64,000 bases of DNA from Bacteroidota bacterium (GCA_024743405.1 JANSWP010000016.1:1-64000); one strand, 5' to 3'; positions 7,465-17,673 are shown, numbered from the stretch's first letter. Translations and numbers: made by a program. The notes: generated from the sequence alone by a model not told the origin.

Positions 7465-9660
7465 ATGAAAAATCTCTTTTTGCTCATTTTTTTTTGCTCT
7501 TATATTTATAGCTGTTCAGATGATTCTACCATTATACTAAATGACCAGCAAGCTGCAAATTTTGAAATTATTGGGACTGAAGAAGGAAATGGAGATGAAA
7601 AATTAGCAGTAAATGAATTGCGAAAATATTTATCAAAAATAACAGACGTAGAATTTCAGGAAGGAAAAGTAGGTTCTAAAATGCCTAAAATCATTGTTTC
7701 AAAAAATGAGCAATTAAACGAGTATGCGATCAGTTATGGATTTAAAAATGGAGACTTATTCATTCAAGGAGGAAGCGAGAAAAGTACATTATATGCTGTT
7801 TATGATTTTTTAGAAAAAGAATTGGATTGTAGATTTTATAGTCCTACGGTAGAAGAAATACCACAACAAGCAAGCATAAAATTACCCAAAAGTCTGAGTT
7901 ACAGTTACACTCCACCAATCCATACGCGCACGGTTCACTCACGGTTATTTTACAAGAATCCAGATTTTGCTAACAAACGAAAAGTAACCCAAGAAGCATT
8001 CCCCACCTATGTGCCTATCGCGAGAGTACACACTTTTCACCGCTTTTTACCCGAGGAAAAATTTCTGAAAAACCACCCTGAATATTTTGCCTTACGCAAC
8101 GGCAAACGATTACCAACACAATTATGCTTGACGAATGAAACTGTTTTTCAAATTGTAAGAGATTCTGTAGCACAACAACTGGCTCGATACCCTGATGCAA
8201 AAGTAATTTCTGTCAGCCAAGATGATAATACACAATATTGTCAATGTGATCAATGCGAGGCGATTCATCAAAAAGAAGATTCGCCTGCGGGTTCAATGAT
8301 TTATTTTGTGAATCGAATTGCCAAAGAATTCCCTAACAAACAAATTTCTACCCTTGCCTATCAATACACCCGAAAAGCGCCAAAAAATATTCGACCTGAA
8401 CCGAATGTCTTGATTACACTTTGCTCTATCGAGTGTGACCGAAGTGCCCCAATTTCCCAAAAATGTCAAGATTTTAAAGATGATTTGGTGAGTTGGGGAG
8501 CGATAACGGATAACATCAGAATTTGGGATTACACGACTCAGTTTACCAATTTCTTAGCCCCGTTTCCCAATCTGCATACTTTACAAGACAATGTTCAATT
8601 GTTTCATTCCAATAATGCCAAGTGGATTTTTGAACAGCATAGTAATAACCCAAGCGAGTTATTTGAATTGCGTTCTTATTTGACTGCCAAACTATTATGG
8701 AAACCTGACTTGGATGAACAAGAGATTATCAAAGATTTTTTAGAAGGATACTATGTAAGCGCTGCACCATTTGTTCAAAATTATATCACCTCCATTCATG
8801 ATGAACTCAAAAAAGATAGTTCATTTTTTCTCTTTTTGTATGGCGATCCTTCGCAAGGATTTGGAAGTTTTCTAAGTGAAGAAAATCTAACGAAATACGA
8901 TAGTCTTTTTGATGCAGCTTCGGATGCCGTTGGTAATCAACGGGAGGTCTTGAAACGAGTAAATGCAGCTCGATTGAGTACAGATTATGCCATTTTAGAA
9001 TACGCGAAACTTAATTTGTACGAAAGCTTAAAACAAAATAAGAAGGACTTGATTCAAAAAAGATTGGAACGATTTCGCTCAACAACGCAAGCGAACAATA
9101 TCACTTTGATGAATGAAATGAGATACACCGTAGATGAATACTTAGAGTTATATCAGCAAACGATGGAGCGTGCCAATCGTACAAATTTTGCCTTTCAAAA
9201 ACCAGTTCGCCTACTCACTAAACCCAAAAAATATGCTAACGAAGATCCTCAAACGTTGACAGATGGCGCATTTGGCAGTAGTAATTTTTATGCCAATTGG
9301 TTGGGCTTTGAAGGCAATCATTTAGAAGCAGTAGTGGACTTAGGAGATAAAAAAACGATAACTGAAATTTCATCTGGTTTTTTACAAGTAACCAATCATA
9401 TCGTATTTTTTCCGAAAAAAGTCAACTACGAAGTTTCAGAAAATGGACAAGATTTTAGTCCCTTTGGTACTGTCATGAATCAACACCCATTGACGAAAAA
9501 AAGTAAGATCAACGATATTCAACATTTTACATCCAAGCGGAACCCTATTGCTGTAAGGTTTATAAAAATTAGAGCGGAAAGTGATTTGGTTGCCCCTATT
9601 TGGCATCATGGAGCCAATTTGCCATCCTGGATTTTTATGGATGAGTTAGAGGTAAGGTGA
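7465..9660 (+). CDS. DUF4838 family lipoprotein, probable glycoside hydrolase with C-terminal carbohydrate-binding-like domain
   Basis: A 731-residue lipoprotein from the ATG at 7465 (signal MKNLFLLIFFCSYIYSC, lipid Cys17). The N-terminal third has the alpha/beta domain that precedes many GH67/GH20-type barrels (NELRKYLSKI ... LYAVYDFLEKELDCRFYSP). The central DUF4838 region carries ISVSQDDNTQYCQCDQCEAI with a CxCxxC cluster and a barrel-like strand series. I recall that the DUF4838 group contains endo-beta-N-acetylglucosaminidases (GH163), so host- or algal-glycan cleavage is plausible, not shown. The last 140 residues (WLGFEGNHLEAVVDLG ... KKVNYEVSENGQDF) look like an F5/8-type carbohydrate-binding module. 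It is separated from the Roco gene by a repeat element and converges on the metalloprotease gene. Confidence 0.8.
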   Translation: MKNLFLLIFFCSYIYSCSDDSTIILNDQQAANFEIIGTEEGNGDEKLAVNELRKYLSKITDVEFQEGKVGSKMPKIIVSKNEQLNEYAISYGFKNGDLFIQGGSEKSTLYAVYDFLEKELDCRFYSPTVEEIPQQASIKLPKSLSYSYTPPIHTRTVHSRLFYKNPDFANKRKVTQEAFPTYVPIARVHTFHRFLPEEKFLKNHPEYFALRNGKRLPTQLCLTNETVFQIVRDSVAQQLARYPDAKVISVSQDDNTQYCQCDQCEAIHQKEDSPAGSMIYFVNRIAKEFPNKQISTLAYQYTRKAPKNIRPEPNVLITLCSIECDRSAPISQKCQDFKDDLVSWGAITDNIRIWDYTTQFTNFLAPFPNLHTLQDNVQLFHSNNAKWIFEQHSNNPSELFELRSYLTAKLLWKPDLDEQEIIKDFLEGYYVSAAPFVQNYITSIHDELKKDSSFFLFLYGDPSQGFGSFLSEENLTKYDSLFDAASDAVGNQREVLKRVNAARLSTDYAILEYAKLNLYESLKQNKKDLIQKRLERFRSTTQANNITLMNEMRYTVDEYLELYQQTMERANRTNFAFQKPVRLLTKPKKYANEDPQTLTDGAFGSSNFYANWLGFEGNHLEAVVDLGDKKTITEISSGFLQVTNHIVFFPKKVNYEVSENGQDFSPFGTVMNQHPLTKKSKINDIQHFTSKRNPIAVRFIKIRAESDLVAPIWHHGANLPSWIFMDELEVR

Positions 9661-9738
9661 GATGATGGGCGTTCGTAAAGTTTGGAGTGGAGATGTTCCA
9701 GATTTGTGAAACCTGGAACATCAAATTAATCTACAATT

Positions 9739-12700
9739 TTAAATCTTCAAAATCTTATGAACTATCACTTCCGAATTATCTGATTTTGTCATTTTCACAA
9801 AATACAAACCACTTGACAAATCTTGGATATCAATATTAACCTTGTTTAAATTATTATTAAACGATTTCAAAACCGCTCCAGAAGCATTGATAATTTGAAC
9901 AGAATAATCCCCTCTTAAACCTTTGATTTGGAATTGATTATTTGTTGGGTTTGGAAATAAAAACACCTCCTTTTTGCCAGAAGATTCATCCTCCACATCT
10001 AGTGTCATGCCATCCCAATTCAATACTTTTCTAGGGCTTTCCAAATCTGCAACACTTATCCACTTTTTACGAAGATATTCAGATGCGCCTTCCATTTCAG
10101 TTTGAGAAAGCGCTTTATCGTACAATAGTATTTCACCAACTTTTCCTTCCCACTGCGTGTCCGTATAGAAAACCTCATTAAAAGATTTTTCGGTCATCAC
10201 AGTTCCTAAAATGCAGAACTCTAATGGGTTTGGAGTAGTCAGAGGATCAACCACTTTTCCATTCAAGTAGGTTGTGCCATCCAAAGTTGTATTTGGAGCA
10301 GAATCACTGTATATCTGAGAAGCATCTAAATGTTTGGGAATATTTTGACTCAAACCTTCAAAAGGTGCGCGTTCGGGAAAAGTGATTGGATTCTCCTCAT
10401 AAGCCATTAAAATGGTTTGATATCCCGTCTCTCCATTTTCGATTCGTTGCAACCAAATCGTCGCAAAATCTGCTACGCCTAGTCCATTTTGATAATTGGA
10501 TCGAAGCGCAAACCAACTTCCATTCGACCAATAATTTCCGTTTGTAAATTCCCAATTATATAAAGAACCTGTTGGCACTTGAGGATTATCTACCGCCCCA
10601 TCACCATTCAAGTCAGAAGCATCCATTCGAATAATTAAACCAGCAATAGACGTAGGATCAATTGGATTTGGTGAATCATCTAATATTTGTACCGCCGCAT
10701 AATAAATACCTGCTTCAGGTGGACTGAAAGTGGTTCCAATATGAATTGGAGTGCCACAATTTTCCTCATCATACCAATAATAATTCAAATCAGGATTTGG
10801 ATTAATAATACCCAATTCTGTATCACTCAAAACCTCTACTTCAGGTATCGTCTGAACCGTCACCGCAAATCCTTTCAAATTACTACTCATCGCGCCAGTT
10901 ATTTTATTCAAAGCTGACACATAATAATTGCCTGAAACTTTTGGTTGAAAAGTATTCCCAATATTCAGAATAACGGAAGCATCGATGTCTGAAAACCAAT
11001 AATATTCAAAATCAGGATTTGGCACTTCAATTCGAACCTGACAATATCCATCTTGAACTACAACCAGATCTAAAGCATTGAAAGATTCGGCATATCCAAT
11101 ATTTAGGGTATTAGAATAAGCAGTCAAATTTGCATCTTTAATCCAGTATTGATAAGTCCCTGCCGCTAATTGAGTTCGGTGGCTTTTATCCCGCGCCAAT
11201 TCGTTGATCATAAAATCTTCAGAATCATTGGTACCGATAATTTCTAATTCTTGAATTTGAGTTGCAATGTCTCCATAATTCTCCAAAACAAATAGACGAT
11301 AATAAGTGTAAGCCGTTGTATTGTCAAATACAAAGCCTCGACGTTCATAACGGGTATCAAATTCGTGGTTGGTTTGTTCGTCTAACGTAATCCATGAATT
11401 TCCATCGTTGGAAGCTTGAAATTCCCAATTTCTTGGGTCTCGTGCAGGCACATCATCGGCAGAGGTGATGGCATAATAATTTATCAAAGTCGGCGACAAA
11501 AATTGATACCCAATAAACGCATTTGTAGGAATAGCATGTAGCCACTTGGTATTTAACGCATCATCAAACGCATATTCTGGATAGTGATCCCAAGTGGTAC
11601 CACTGCTTATAATATTTGCCACATCAGTATCGGTCAAATCGCGGTTTAGCCTTTCTGACCACTCAATCGAATAAGGCGGTCTGCCATTTTGAATATCCAA
11701 ATAAACCTTTCCAGTTGGTTGATTCAATTCTGTAGGAATAACCGTTTCATAGACCGCTAAAATATTTTCAACTGAAGTGAGATTGATCGATTTTTGGATG
11801 ATGCACCCCGAATTGGTTGCGACTTCAACCGAATAATCTCCATCAATTAAATTGGAAATTGAGGAGGTTATATCGGACGTTGACCATAAAATATTTAAAT
11901 CATTGACATCATAATTGGCATCTTCAACCCAAAGCGTCCAAGCATCTCCGTCCCACTCTGAGCAAATTTGAGGATCAAGCAAAGCGTCATTCTCAATGGT
12001 TATATTTCTCGAAACCCTGCAGCCATTAGCGTCTACAATATCAAATTCGTAAGTGCCCTTAGCTAAGTTAGCCACTGGATTATTGACCGCTTCCGAATTC
12101 AAGTAAACCGAATAAGGCGCTTGTCCACCAGTAATATCAAATTCTACTATTCCATTCGAAGCCCCTGTACAATCTGCATCTTGAATCATTTCATTACTAG
12201 CTAGAGAATAAGAAGGAACATCCGATTGATTGATATACCAAACCTTTTCTCGATAGGGTTTTGGATAAATCTCTTCAAATTTTGGATCATATCGAACTAA
12301 TATGTTGGTATCATGAACAGCAAAAATTAATTCATATTCCGAACACGCGTCAAAAGTCACATCAATTGTTTCAACATCTTCGGCAATGACTTTACCATTC
12401 AAAATCCATTGATACTTTTGTGTATTGGGTTCAGGTTTCACAACATCTGCTGAAAAAGAGATGGTTTCTGTTCCCGTAACTATCAAATTATCATCAGCTG
12501 GCAACGGATTTTCTATGACATTTACATATCGATATAAAAAACAAATAACTCGTTGAATGCAAGGTGAACAAAGATCCAAACCATAATCTTCTCCAAATCC
12601 GCCTGCGCCCATAAAACAGCCTCGTGCTGTCGGTCTATGACAACCAAAATAATTGGTCATTGCGCCCTCAAAAGCCCCAAATTCATCCAAATATTCAGCG

Positions 12701-13383
12701 GTATAAGGGGTCGGAATCGGTGTCCCGTCTTCAATCCAACGTCGCCACGGAATGTCATCAATATGCAACGCACCCGTTGTATTTGGAGTCTCCCAACATT
12801 GACCATTCGACCAACTTCCATCAGCTGAATATTCATCCAACAAGCCTGGCATCGTATGCCCAAATTCGTGCAAAAAAGTCTCCCAACCCATCCCGTACAT
12901 TTTTCCATCCCCCACTCTTCTATCTCGTTCTAAACCTGCGCCACCACCACCGCCATATTTGGTCGACGAAAAAAAAGTTGCCCATCCTGTTTCATCATTA
13001 GCCCACGGCAAAAAAACCGTATCTCGTAATTCCTTAATCATCCAAAATGACCAATCGTCTTCGTTTGGCACATTTTCCCACCAATACGTGTATAAATTAA
13101 AAAAATTCCGATACTGCGCATAAGGCACTTGTTCGAGGTCATGTCCTAATTCAAATGTTTTCAATAAATCATTTTCATAAAGGGTTGTGAAGTCATTTTT
13201 ATCAATAAATGCATCCCCTCGATTTTGGATCACCCAATTGATTCGATTATCCTTTGAGCCATTGTATAGCATGGTGTCAACCTCTTGCTCGGCAAGGATT
13301 TGGGAAAGGGGTTGAGCTGTAATTTGACTATGAAAGTAAATAAAAACGAAGGTGAAAAGGGAAACAATATTGATGATTCTCAT
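9739..13383 (-). CDS. Secreted M64-like metalloprotease with SprB, discoidin and T9SS sorting domains
   Basis: A 1214-residue protein from the ATG at 13383; a longer frame reaches 13440 but starts upstream of the promoter -7 box at 13430-13437. Signal peptide residues 1-24. The zinc site HEFGHTMPGLLDEY begins at residue 172, as in IgA-protease-like M64 peptidases. Downstream are a PKD-like domain, SprB-type repeats (GIVEFDITGGQAPYSVYL), a discoidin-like F5/8C domain (FDDALNTKWL ... DPRNWEFQASNDGNSW) and a LamG-like region. It ends in a T9SS type A domain (VFLFPNPTNNQFQIKG ... DLSSGLYFVKM). It is predicted to be exported through T9SS and attached to or released from the cell surface to degrade protein. 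Monocistronic. Confidence 0.88.
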   Translation of the reverse strand: MRIINIVSLFTFVFIYFHSQITAQPLSQILAEQEVDTMLYNGSKDNRINWVIQNRGDAFIDKNDFTTLYENDLLKTFELGHDLEQVPYAQYRNFFNLYTYWWENVPNEDDWSFWMIKELRDTVFLPWANDETGWATFFSSTKYGGGGGAGLERDRRVGDGKMYGMGWETFLHEFGHTMPGLLDEYSADGSWSNGQCWETPNTTGALHIDDIPWRRWIEDGTPIPTPYTAEYLDEFGAFEGAMTNYFGCHRPTARGCFMGAGGFGEDYGLDLCSPCIQRVICFLYRYVNVIENPLPADDNLIVTGTETISFSADVVKPEPNTQKYQWILNGKVIAEDVETIDVTFDACSEYELIFAVHDTNILVRYDPKFEEIYPKPYREKVWYINQSDVPSYSLASNEMIQDADCTGASNGIVEFDITGGQAPYSVYLNSEAVNNPVANLAKGTYEFDIVDANGCRVSRNITIENDALLDPQICSEWDGDAWTLWVEDANYDVNDLNILWSTSDITSSISNLIDGDYSVEVATNSGCIIQKSINLTSVENILAVYETVIPTELNQPTGKVYLDIQNGRPPYSIEWSERLNRDLTDTDVANIISSGTTWDHYPEYAFDDALNTKWLHAIPTNAFIGYQFLSPTLINYYAITSADDVPARDPRNWEFQASNDGNSWITLDEQTNHEFDTRYERRGFVFDNTTAYTYYRLFVLENYGDIATQIQELEIIGTNDSEDFMINELARDKSHRTQLAAGTYQYWIKDANLTAYSNTLNIGYAESFNALDLVVVQDGYCQVRIEVPNPDFEYYWFSDIDASVILNIGNTFQPKVSGNYYVSALNKITGAMSSNLKGFAVTVQTIPEVEVLSDTELGIINPNPDLNYYWYDEENCGTPIHIGTTFSPPEAGIYYAAVQILDDSPNPIDPTSIAGLIIRMDASDLNGDGAVDNPQVPTGSLYNWEFTNGNYWSNGSWFALRSNYQNGLGVADFATIWLQRIENGETGYQTILMAYEENPITFPERAPFEGLSQNIPKHLDASQIYSDSAPNTTLDGTTYLNGKVVDPLTTPNPLEFCILGTVMTEKSFNEVFYTDTQWEGKVGEILLYDKALSQTEMEGASEYLRKKWISVADLESPRKVLNWDGMTLDVEDESSGKKEVFLFPNPTNNQFQIKGLRGDYSVQIINASGAVLKSFNNNLNKVNIDIQDLSSGLYFVKMTKSDNSEVIVHKILKI

Positions 13384-13429
13384 GTGAGTGGTTTTGTTTT
13401 CTATATTATTTAAGGCATAGTGTAATATA

Positions 13430-13460
13430 CAAATATACACTGTTTGTAAAAGTAGAAAAC
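13430..13460 (-). promoter_or_regulatory. Bacteroidota-type promoter of the metalloprotease gene
   Basis: On the minus strand TATATTTG (13437-13430) matches the TAnnTTTG -7 box exactly. The -33 region about 19 nt further up (GTTTTC) is only a partial match. Transcription would begin near 13422, leaving a leader of about 40 nt before the ATG at 13383. Confidence 0.6.
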
Positions 13461-13523
13461 TTTAATAATTCGAACTTTGGTTGCTAAATTTTCTTTCGCA
13501 TTCTGACTAGCTACTTCCTAGCA

Positions 13524-15299
13524 TCATTTTACCTTATTGAATTTGCGTTTCCCAAAAAGTATAATAGGTTTTGCATCCAGATCAGTAGTGTCAAAACGCC
13601 ATAAAGCCCCAAACCTCGGATTCACCCATTGATTGTCTCCAATGGGTACAAGTGTGAATTTGTAGTATTTATCCTCACACTTCAAAACTCCATTATTTAC
13701 TTCAACCGTAATCCTCCAGTCCTCATCATGGGTCGCTAAGTATTCACCCTCCAATCGTTTGAGCTGCTCAATAGGAACTTCAAAAAGTATATCGTCCGTG
13801 GATTCTCCTAAATCTTTCAGCACCTTAATACCGTTGTCGTTGTCAGGGTTTAATTGGACAGATTTCTTATAATTTTCAATGGCTTCTTCTTTGTTACCTT
13901 GCGCTAAAAGTACTTCTCCATAACTGTCATACACATTAAAAGTATATGGAAAAGCCTCGATATTCAATTTAAAAATGGCGAAGGCCTTTTCGAATTCCTC
14001 CCGACTCATGTAATAGTACCCCAGGTCCTTCAATTGACCTTCGGAGAAATCATATTCATCAGATTGCTCTTTCTTTAAGGTCATATAAGCTGCCGTAATA
14101 TCCTCAATACCTTTTTCATCAATGATCTGTTTCATTTTGCTGGCTATGGACAGGTTTGGGTTGCACGCATCCCAAGGATTTGAGCCAGATTTCCATGTGA
14201 TCCATCGGCAAAATACCAAGTCAGAAATATTGCCTGCGCCTCCATTGGTAAAGACAATGAAACCATCATTGGACACAGGGTCAACCCAGAAGTTGGCCTG
14301 CCAGCCTACATTGGTACCCCCATGTCCCCTGAAACCAGATAAAGGTCCCATTTCTAATACTTGATACCCCATTGCATAACTCCATGCCCATTTTTTTGTA
14401 TTAGGTACTGGCTCCATCATTTGTTGAATAATATCGGCTGGTAAGACCCGATTATATGTTGAGTTGTCTTGATGCTGATAAAGACTGGCGAATACAAAAC
14501 GTGTAAAGTCTTCAAGCGTAGTGTGAAATCCTGCGGCGGATTGAGCCGTAAATAGTTCAAAGTCAGTTGTTTCACCGTATCTGTCGTATGGAGACGCAGA
14601 TGTAACCATGATTTTATCGTCAATCTTATAGCTGCTATTCGTCATGCCGATTGGTTCTAAAATTTGAGTCTGCATATAATCTTCAAACTTTTGTCCAGTA
14701 ACTTCCTCTATAATCAATTGACACACAGCATATCCACCTCCTGAATATTCCCCTTTCGTTCCTGGCTCATGGATAATTTCCACCCGCCCAAGTCCGTCAT
14801 TTTCACCATTCAACCATTCTTCCAGCGTCGGCAAATCGTCGTACTGAAGACCAGCCGATACGCCGGATATAGATAAGCCCGCCGTATGACTTAATAGTCT
14901 TCTGACGGTAACTTTATCCGAATCAAAGTCCGATTCCGGCAAGTGCCATCTTGTTAAATATTTTTCGGCTGGGGCATTGAGGTCTATTTTTCCCTCATGG
15001 ACTAATTTCATTACTCCCCAAGCAGCCACCGTTTTCGAGATCGAACCTATGTTAAAACCTGTTTTCATAGTAACCTTGGTTCCTTTTTCAATATCAGCAT
15101 AACCATATCCCTTTTGTAAAACAATTTCACCATCTTCAATTATCGCAATGGCTGCCCCAGGAATGGAAAAATCATTTAGGACTTGAGGTATTTTTTTGTT
15201 CAATTCATTTACGAATTGTTCTATGCTTTTTGATTCTTCTTGGGCGCTTAGCGTAAATGGAACTAAAGGAAGAAATAGGAATATTAAATTTTTAATCAT
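13524..15299 (-). CDS. Serine beta-lactamase-fold hydrolase with C-terminal TPR region
   Basis: A 591-residue secreted protein (signal MIKNLIFLFLPLVPFTLSAQ). The class C beta-lactamase / D-aminopeptidase fold shows the nucleophile motif SISK (86-89), YSG (185-187) and HGGTN as the third active-site box. Residues about 415-495 resemble tetratricopeptide repeats (FAIFKLNIEAFPYTFNVYDS ... NKEEAIENYKKSVQLNPDN), and a small beta domain closes the protein. Such proteins are usually esterases or peptidases rather than antibiotic-inactivating enzymes. It is monocistronic and paralogous in its catalytic part to the gene at 27162-28817. Confidence 0.88.
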   Translation of the reverse strand: MIKNLIFLFLPLVPFTLSAQEESKSIEQFVNELNKKIPQVLNDFSIPGAAIAIIEDGEIVLQKGYGYADIEKGTKVTMKTGFNIGSISKTVAAWGVMKLVHEGKIDLNAPAEKYLTRWHLPESDFDSDKVTVRRLLSHTAGLSISGVSAGLQYDDLPTLEEWLNGENDGLGRVEIIHEPGTKGEYSGGGYAVCQLIIEEVTGQKFEDYMQTQILEPIGMTNSSYKIDDKIMVTSASPYDRYGETTDFELFTAQSAAGFHTTLEDFTRFVFASLYQHQDNSTYNRVLPADIIQQMMEPVPNTKKWAWSYAMGYQVLEMGPLSGFRGHGGTNVGWQANFWVDPVSNDGFIVFTNGGAGNISDLVFCRWITWKSGSNPWDACNPNLSIASKMKQIIDEKGIEDITAAYMTLKKEQSDEYDFSEGQLKDLGYYYMSREEFEKAFAIFKLNIEAFPYTFNVYDSYGEVLLAQGNKEEAIENYKKSVQLNPDNDNGIKVLKDLGESTDDILFEVPIEQLKRLEGEYLATHDEDWRITVEVNNGVLKCEDKYYKFTLVPIGDNQWVNPRFGALWRFDTTDLDAKPIILFGKRKFNKVK

Positions 15300-15440
15300 T
15301 TTGTTTTTTTGATTTTAAAATCGCAGTGTCCCTTTCAGGAGACACCGCTGGAACTGAAGATTTTTATTCTGAAAAATTGACAGTAACTTGTATGCATTTT
15401 CATCATCAGGAGATTCGGCAAGGACAAAAGAAATATATAT

Positions 15441-15680
15441 TCAATCTTCCACTAAAAATCTCAAATCATTTGAATCCATGGTCTTTATATATTGGTACAC
15501 TACATTTTCGTCATCGGTGTAGTCTACGACAATGAAATCATTGTCTCTGTGGAATAGTATATGGAAATCTCCTTGACTAACTATGATTAATCCGGCATGA
15601 GTATTATGTGTTGGTTTTTTCCAATTATGATTATTTGACCTTAACCATGACACCAGCTGATTATGCTTTGAGTCATTCAT
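15441..15680 (-). CDS. Small hypothetical protein
   Basis: A 79-residue, signal-less protein with a plausible alpha/beta pattern: N-terminal helix (HNQLVSWLRSNN), three short strands (GLIIVSQGDFHILFH, DFIVVDYTD) and a final helix. The balanced composition and ATG start argue for a real gene although no family is recognised. Size and position beside an NTF2-like lipoprotein are compatible with an immunity-type or adaptor protein, but that is conjecture. Confidence 0.5.
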   Translation of the reverse strand: MNDSKHNQLVSWLRSNNHNWKKPTHNTHAGLIIVSQGDFHILFHRDNDFIVVDYTDDENVVYQYIKTMDSNDLRFLVED

Positions 15681-15823
15681 TTGAATTTCTGTCTCCCTGA
15701 AACTATTAGGGTGTTCGACATCGGTAATATGAAAAGGTAGAGTAGGTTCAAAATACTTTGTACGTTGGGCTAAAGCATCTTTATAGAATGGGCTTTAACC
15801 ATTATTAGTGGAATTTTTTCAAA

Positions 15824-16474
15824 CTAATGTTCAGGATAAGAAATCTGACCGCAAGGAATAATCATACATCTTTCATCAAGGTGAAGTTTAAGCCCAAGTG
15901 CTATCTCAGAATTTGGGGATAGATTTTCATTCATAAGCCAATCTAGATTGGGAAAAGTACAGGTGGAAGGGGGATCTCCATTGCTATATGCAAATAACTC
16001 ACTGGGGACGACCCACCAAGTTTCCGCTGGCAAGGGGTATATTGTTCCTATCGCTAAAGATATTTTTTCACCTGGTTCAATGGTCTCATTTAACGTAGGG
16101 TTGTTTATATAGAGTGGTAATTTTTCATGCATAGCATTATACATGCTATCCGTAATTCTTTCTCTTGCCCATTCTTTAGGTAGTGGGAATACTTTGAATT
16201 GCTCGTCATCATAATCTTTTGTATAATCATATTCCTTTGAAAAAGCAATTTGAATATGAATTGGAACAGTAGTGTCATTAGTAATAGTAATTGGGTTCTG
16301 TCTAAAATTGTAATTAGTCCCTAATGAATCAGTGTAACCTGATCCGCGGTAGCCGCCATGTTCAAACAGCAGTCCACTTTTCGATTTTTTTTGCTCCGTA
16401 TTTTTTGGTTTTTCTTGTGTATATAGAGCAAAAGAACCCAAAAGAGCAAGTAGGATTATTAGGTTTCTAATCAT
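15824..16474 (-). CDS. Exported protein of a local paralogous family (member 1)
   Basis: A 216-residue protein with a signal peptide (MIRNLIILLALLGSFALYTQ) but no lipobox cysteine. It shares with the genes at 17674 and 18333, and more distantly 16956, the blocks KSGLLFEHGGYRG, PITITNDTTVPIHIQIAFSK, KVFPLPKEW, LNETIEPGEKI and a near-invariant end IIPCGQISYP. The fold appears to be an immunoglobulin-like beta sandwich (alternating short strands; ITNDT.VPI.I like a chaperone-type or DUF-type sandwich). No named family is recognised. Members lie head to tail, so recent tandem duplication with fast divergence is likely. Confidence 0.7.
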   Translation of the reverse strand: MIRNLIILLALLGSFALYTQEKPKNTEQKKSKSGLLFEHGGYRGSGYTDSLGTNYNFRQNPITITNDTTVPIHIQIAFSKEYDYTKDYDDEQFKVFPLPKEWARERITDSMYNAMHEKLPLYINNPTLNETIEPGEKISLAIGTIYPLPAETWWVVPSELFAYSNGDPPSTCTFPNLDWLMNENLSPNSEIALGLKLHLDERCMIIPCGQISYPEH

Positions 16475-16563
16475 TATATTTTATTTGATTGTGTGACAGA
16501 TTATTTTTAGCAGTTTGACTACGATGTGTTTTAATATATCTCAGCTTCTTCAGCAGTAGTTTT

Positions 16564-16959
16564 TTACCTCCAACTCACTGTAGAAATAAGCTCACCACTT
16601 TCAGAGTCAATAACAGCGACTACAGTTCCTCCGGTGAATCCTTCTGGTAACATTCCTTTTACTATCCAAAATCCATTGACGAGATAAAATGCGTAAAGTC
16701 GCCCTTCTACAGATTCTTTGCCTTCAATTTTTAAAAAGGCAGGTTTGGCAAATTCATAAGCGGCTCTTTTTGTTTTGACGACCCTATTACTTCTTTTGAC
16801 ATTTCGTTCAGCTGTTGCCTGGTATAACGAGTCACTCATTTCGCTCTTAAGAATGGAGTGATTGTCTTTTTCATAAGGATCCTTTCCTATGACAAACTGT
16901 CTTTGTGAACAAGAAAGCAATAAAAATAGAGATAACAGTATTGGAATATATAGTCTCAT
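16564..16959 (-). CDS. NTF2-fold-like lipoprotein (YhhH/immunity-like)
   Basis: A 131-residue lipoprotein (lipobox LLLSC, Cys18). The mature region contains YEFAKPAFLKIEGKESV, then YLVNGFWIVKGMLPEGF, GGTVVAVIDSESGELIS. This W.V.G.LP....GG...V.ID...G pattern is that of small NTF2-fold proteins that include predicted toxin-immunity proteins. Its start overlaps the end of the 16956 gene by 4 nt (ATGA-type), so the two are probably translationally coupled. It is inserted in the middle of the paralogous family. Confidence 0.65.
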   Translation of the reverse strand: MRLYIPILLSLFLLLSCSQRQFVIGKDPYEKDNHSILKSEMSDSLYQATAERNVKRSNRVVKTKRAAYEFAKPAFLKIEGKESVEGRLYAFYLVNGFWIVKGMLPEGFTGGTVVAVIDSESGELISTVSWR

Positions 16960-17651
16960 TTTAGGAAATTAATTTGTCCACATGGGATTAAAGTATAGAG
17001 GTTATGAGGGGTATGACCGATACCAAAAACAAGCTCTAAAGAACCATTGGAATTCTCTTTTTTGACGGACTTGTCCTGAATATAGGGCACATCAATATCT
17101 TGCCCATTGATGAATAATTTCGAATAAGAACTTCCTCTTTCAAAGGGACCCTCACCAATCCCTGCTAAATAAAATGTATGATATTCTTTGGGCTGAATCG
17201 TTATTTTAACAATTCCGGAGTCTGTGAAATCTGAATTAAAATGTTCCTCTAATCCAGTTATTCCAAAATTGAATCCTCTTATTGGAATCTCTGGTGTAAG
17301 AGCATCTGGAAGCACCCAATATTGCACTTTTATAAGGGAATCGGGTAATGAGGGTACTTGTTTTGGAGGAAATTTTATCTCCAAATCGATCGGAACAATC
17401 GTGTCATTAAAAATGGTGATTCTGAATTTCGTGCATCCGAATACACCACGTGTTGAATTGGTATGCTTACTTCCTGCCGGTCCCTCATCGAGAATTTTAA
17501 TTCCACGATAGCTTTCAAGGGTATCTAAAATCTTGGCTATCGGAACTTGAACAGGTTCTTGTTGCATCGCAACCCGCCTATCCCCGTTTTGGCATTTCAT
17601 TAAAGAGAAACAAATCGAAATCCCTAAAATAAAAATTATGAATTTATACAT
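16956..17651 (-). CDS. Lipoprotein of the local paralogous family (diverged member 2)
   Basis: The ATG at 17651 is chosen because it begins a signal sequence ending in SLMKC; the frame runs on to 17747 but that part would overlap the next gene. 231 residues. It shares with its neighbours a central FRITIFNDTIVPIDLEI block, a WVLPDAL segment and the end TLIPCGQINF, but the rest is different, making it the most diverged member. Function unknown. It overlaps the NTF2-like gene by 4 nt. Confidence 0.65.
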   Translation of the reverse strand: MYKFIIFILGISICFSLMKCQNGDRRVAMQQEPVQVPIAKILDTLESYRGIKILDEGPAGSKHTNSTRGVFGCTKFRITIFNDTIVPIDLEIKFPPKQVPSLPDSLIKVQYWVLPDALTPEIPIRGFNFGITGLEEHFNSDFTDSGIVKITIQPKEYHTFYLAGIGEGPFERGSSYSKLFINGQDIDVPYIQDKSVKKENSNGSLELVFGIGHTPHNLYTLIPCGQINFLK

Positions 17652-17673
17652 TAATTTACTGTATTTGCTACAA

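Noticed and set aside
12624-13001. Plus-strand frames opposite the metalloprotease
   Set aside because: They are antisense shadows of a well-supported gene.
13524-15299. Antibiotic resistance (beta-lactamase) for this and the 27162 gene
   Set aside because: Both have the serine-hydrolase fold with extra C-terminal domains and atypical third motifs; members of this type are mostly peptidases or esterases.
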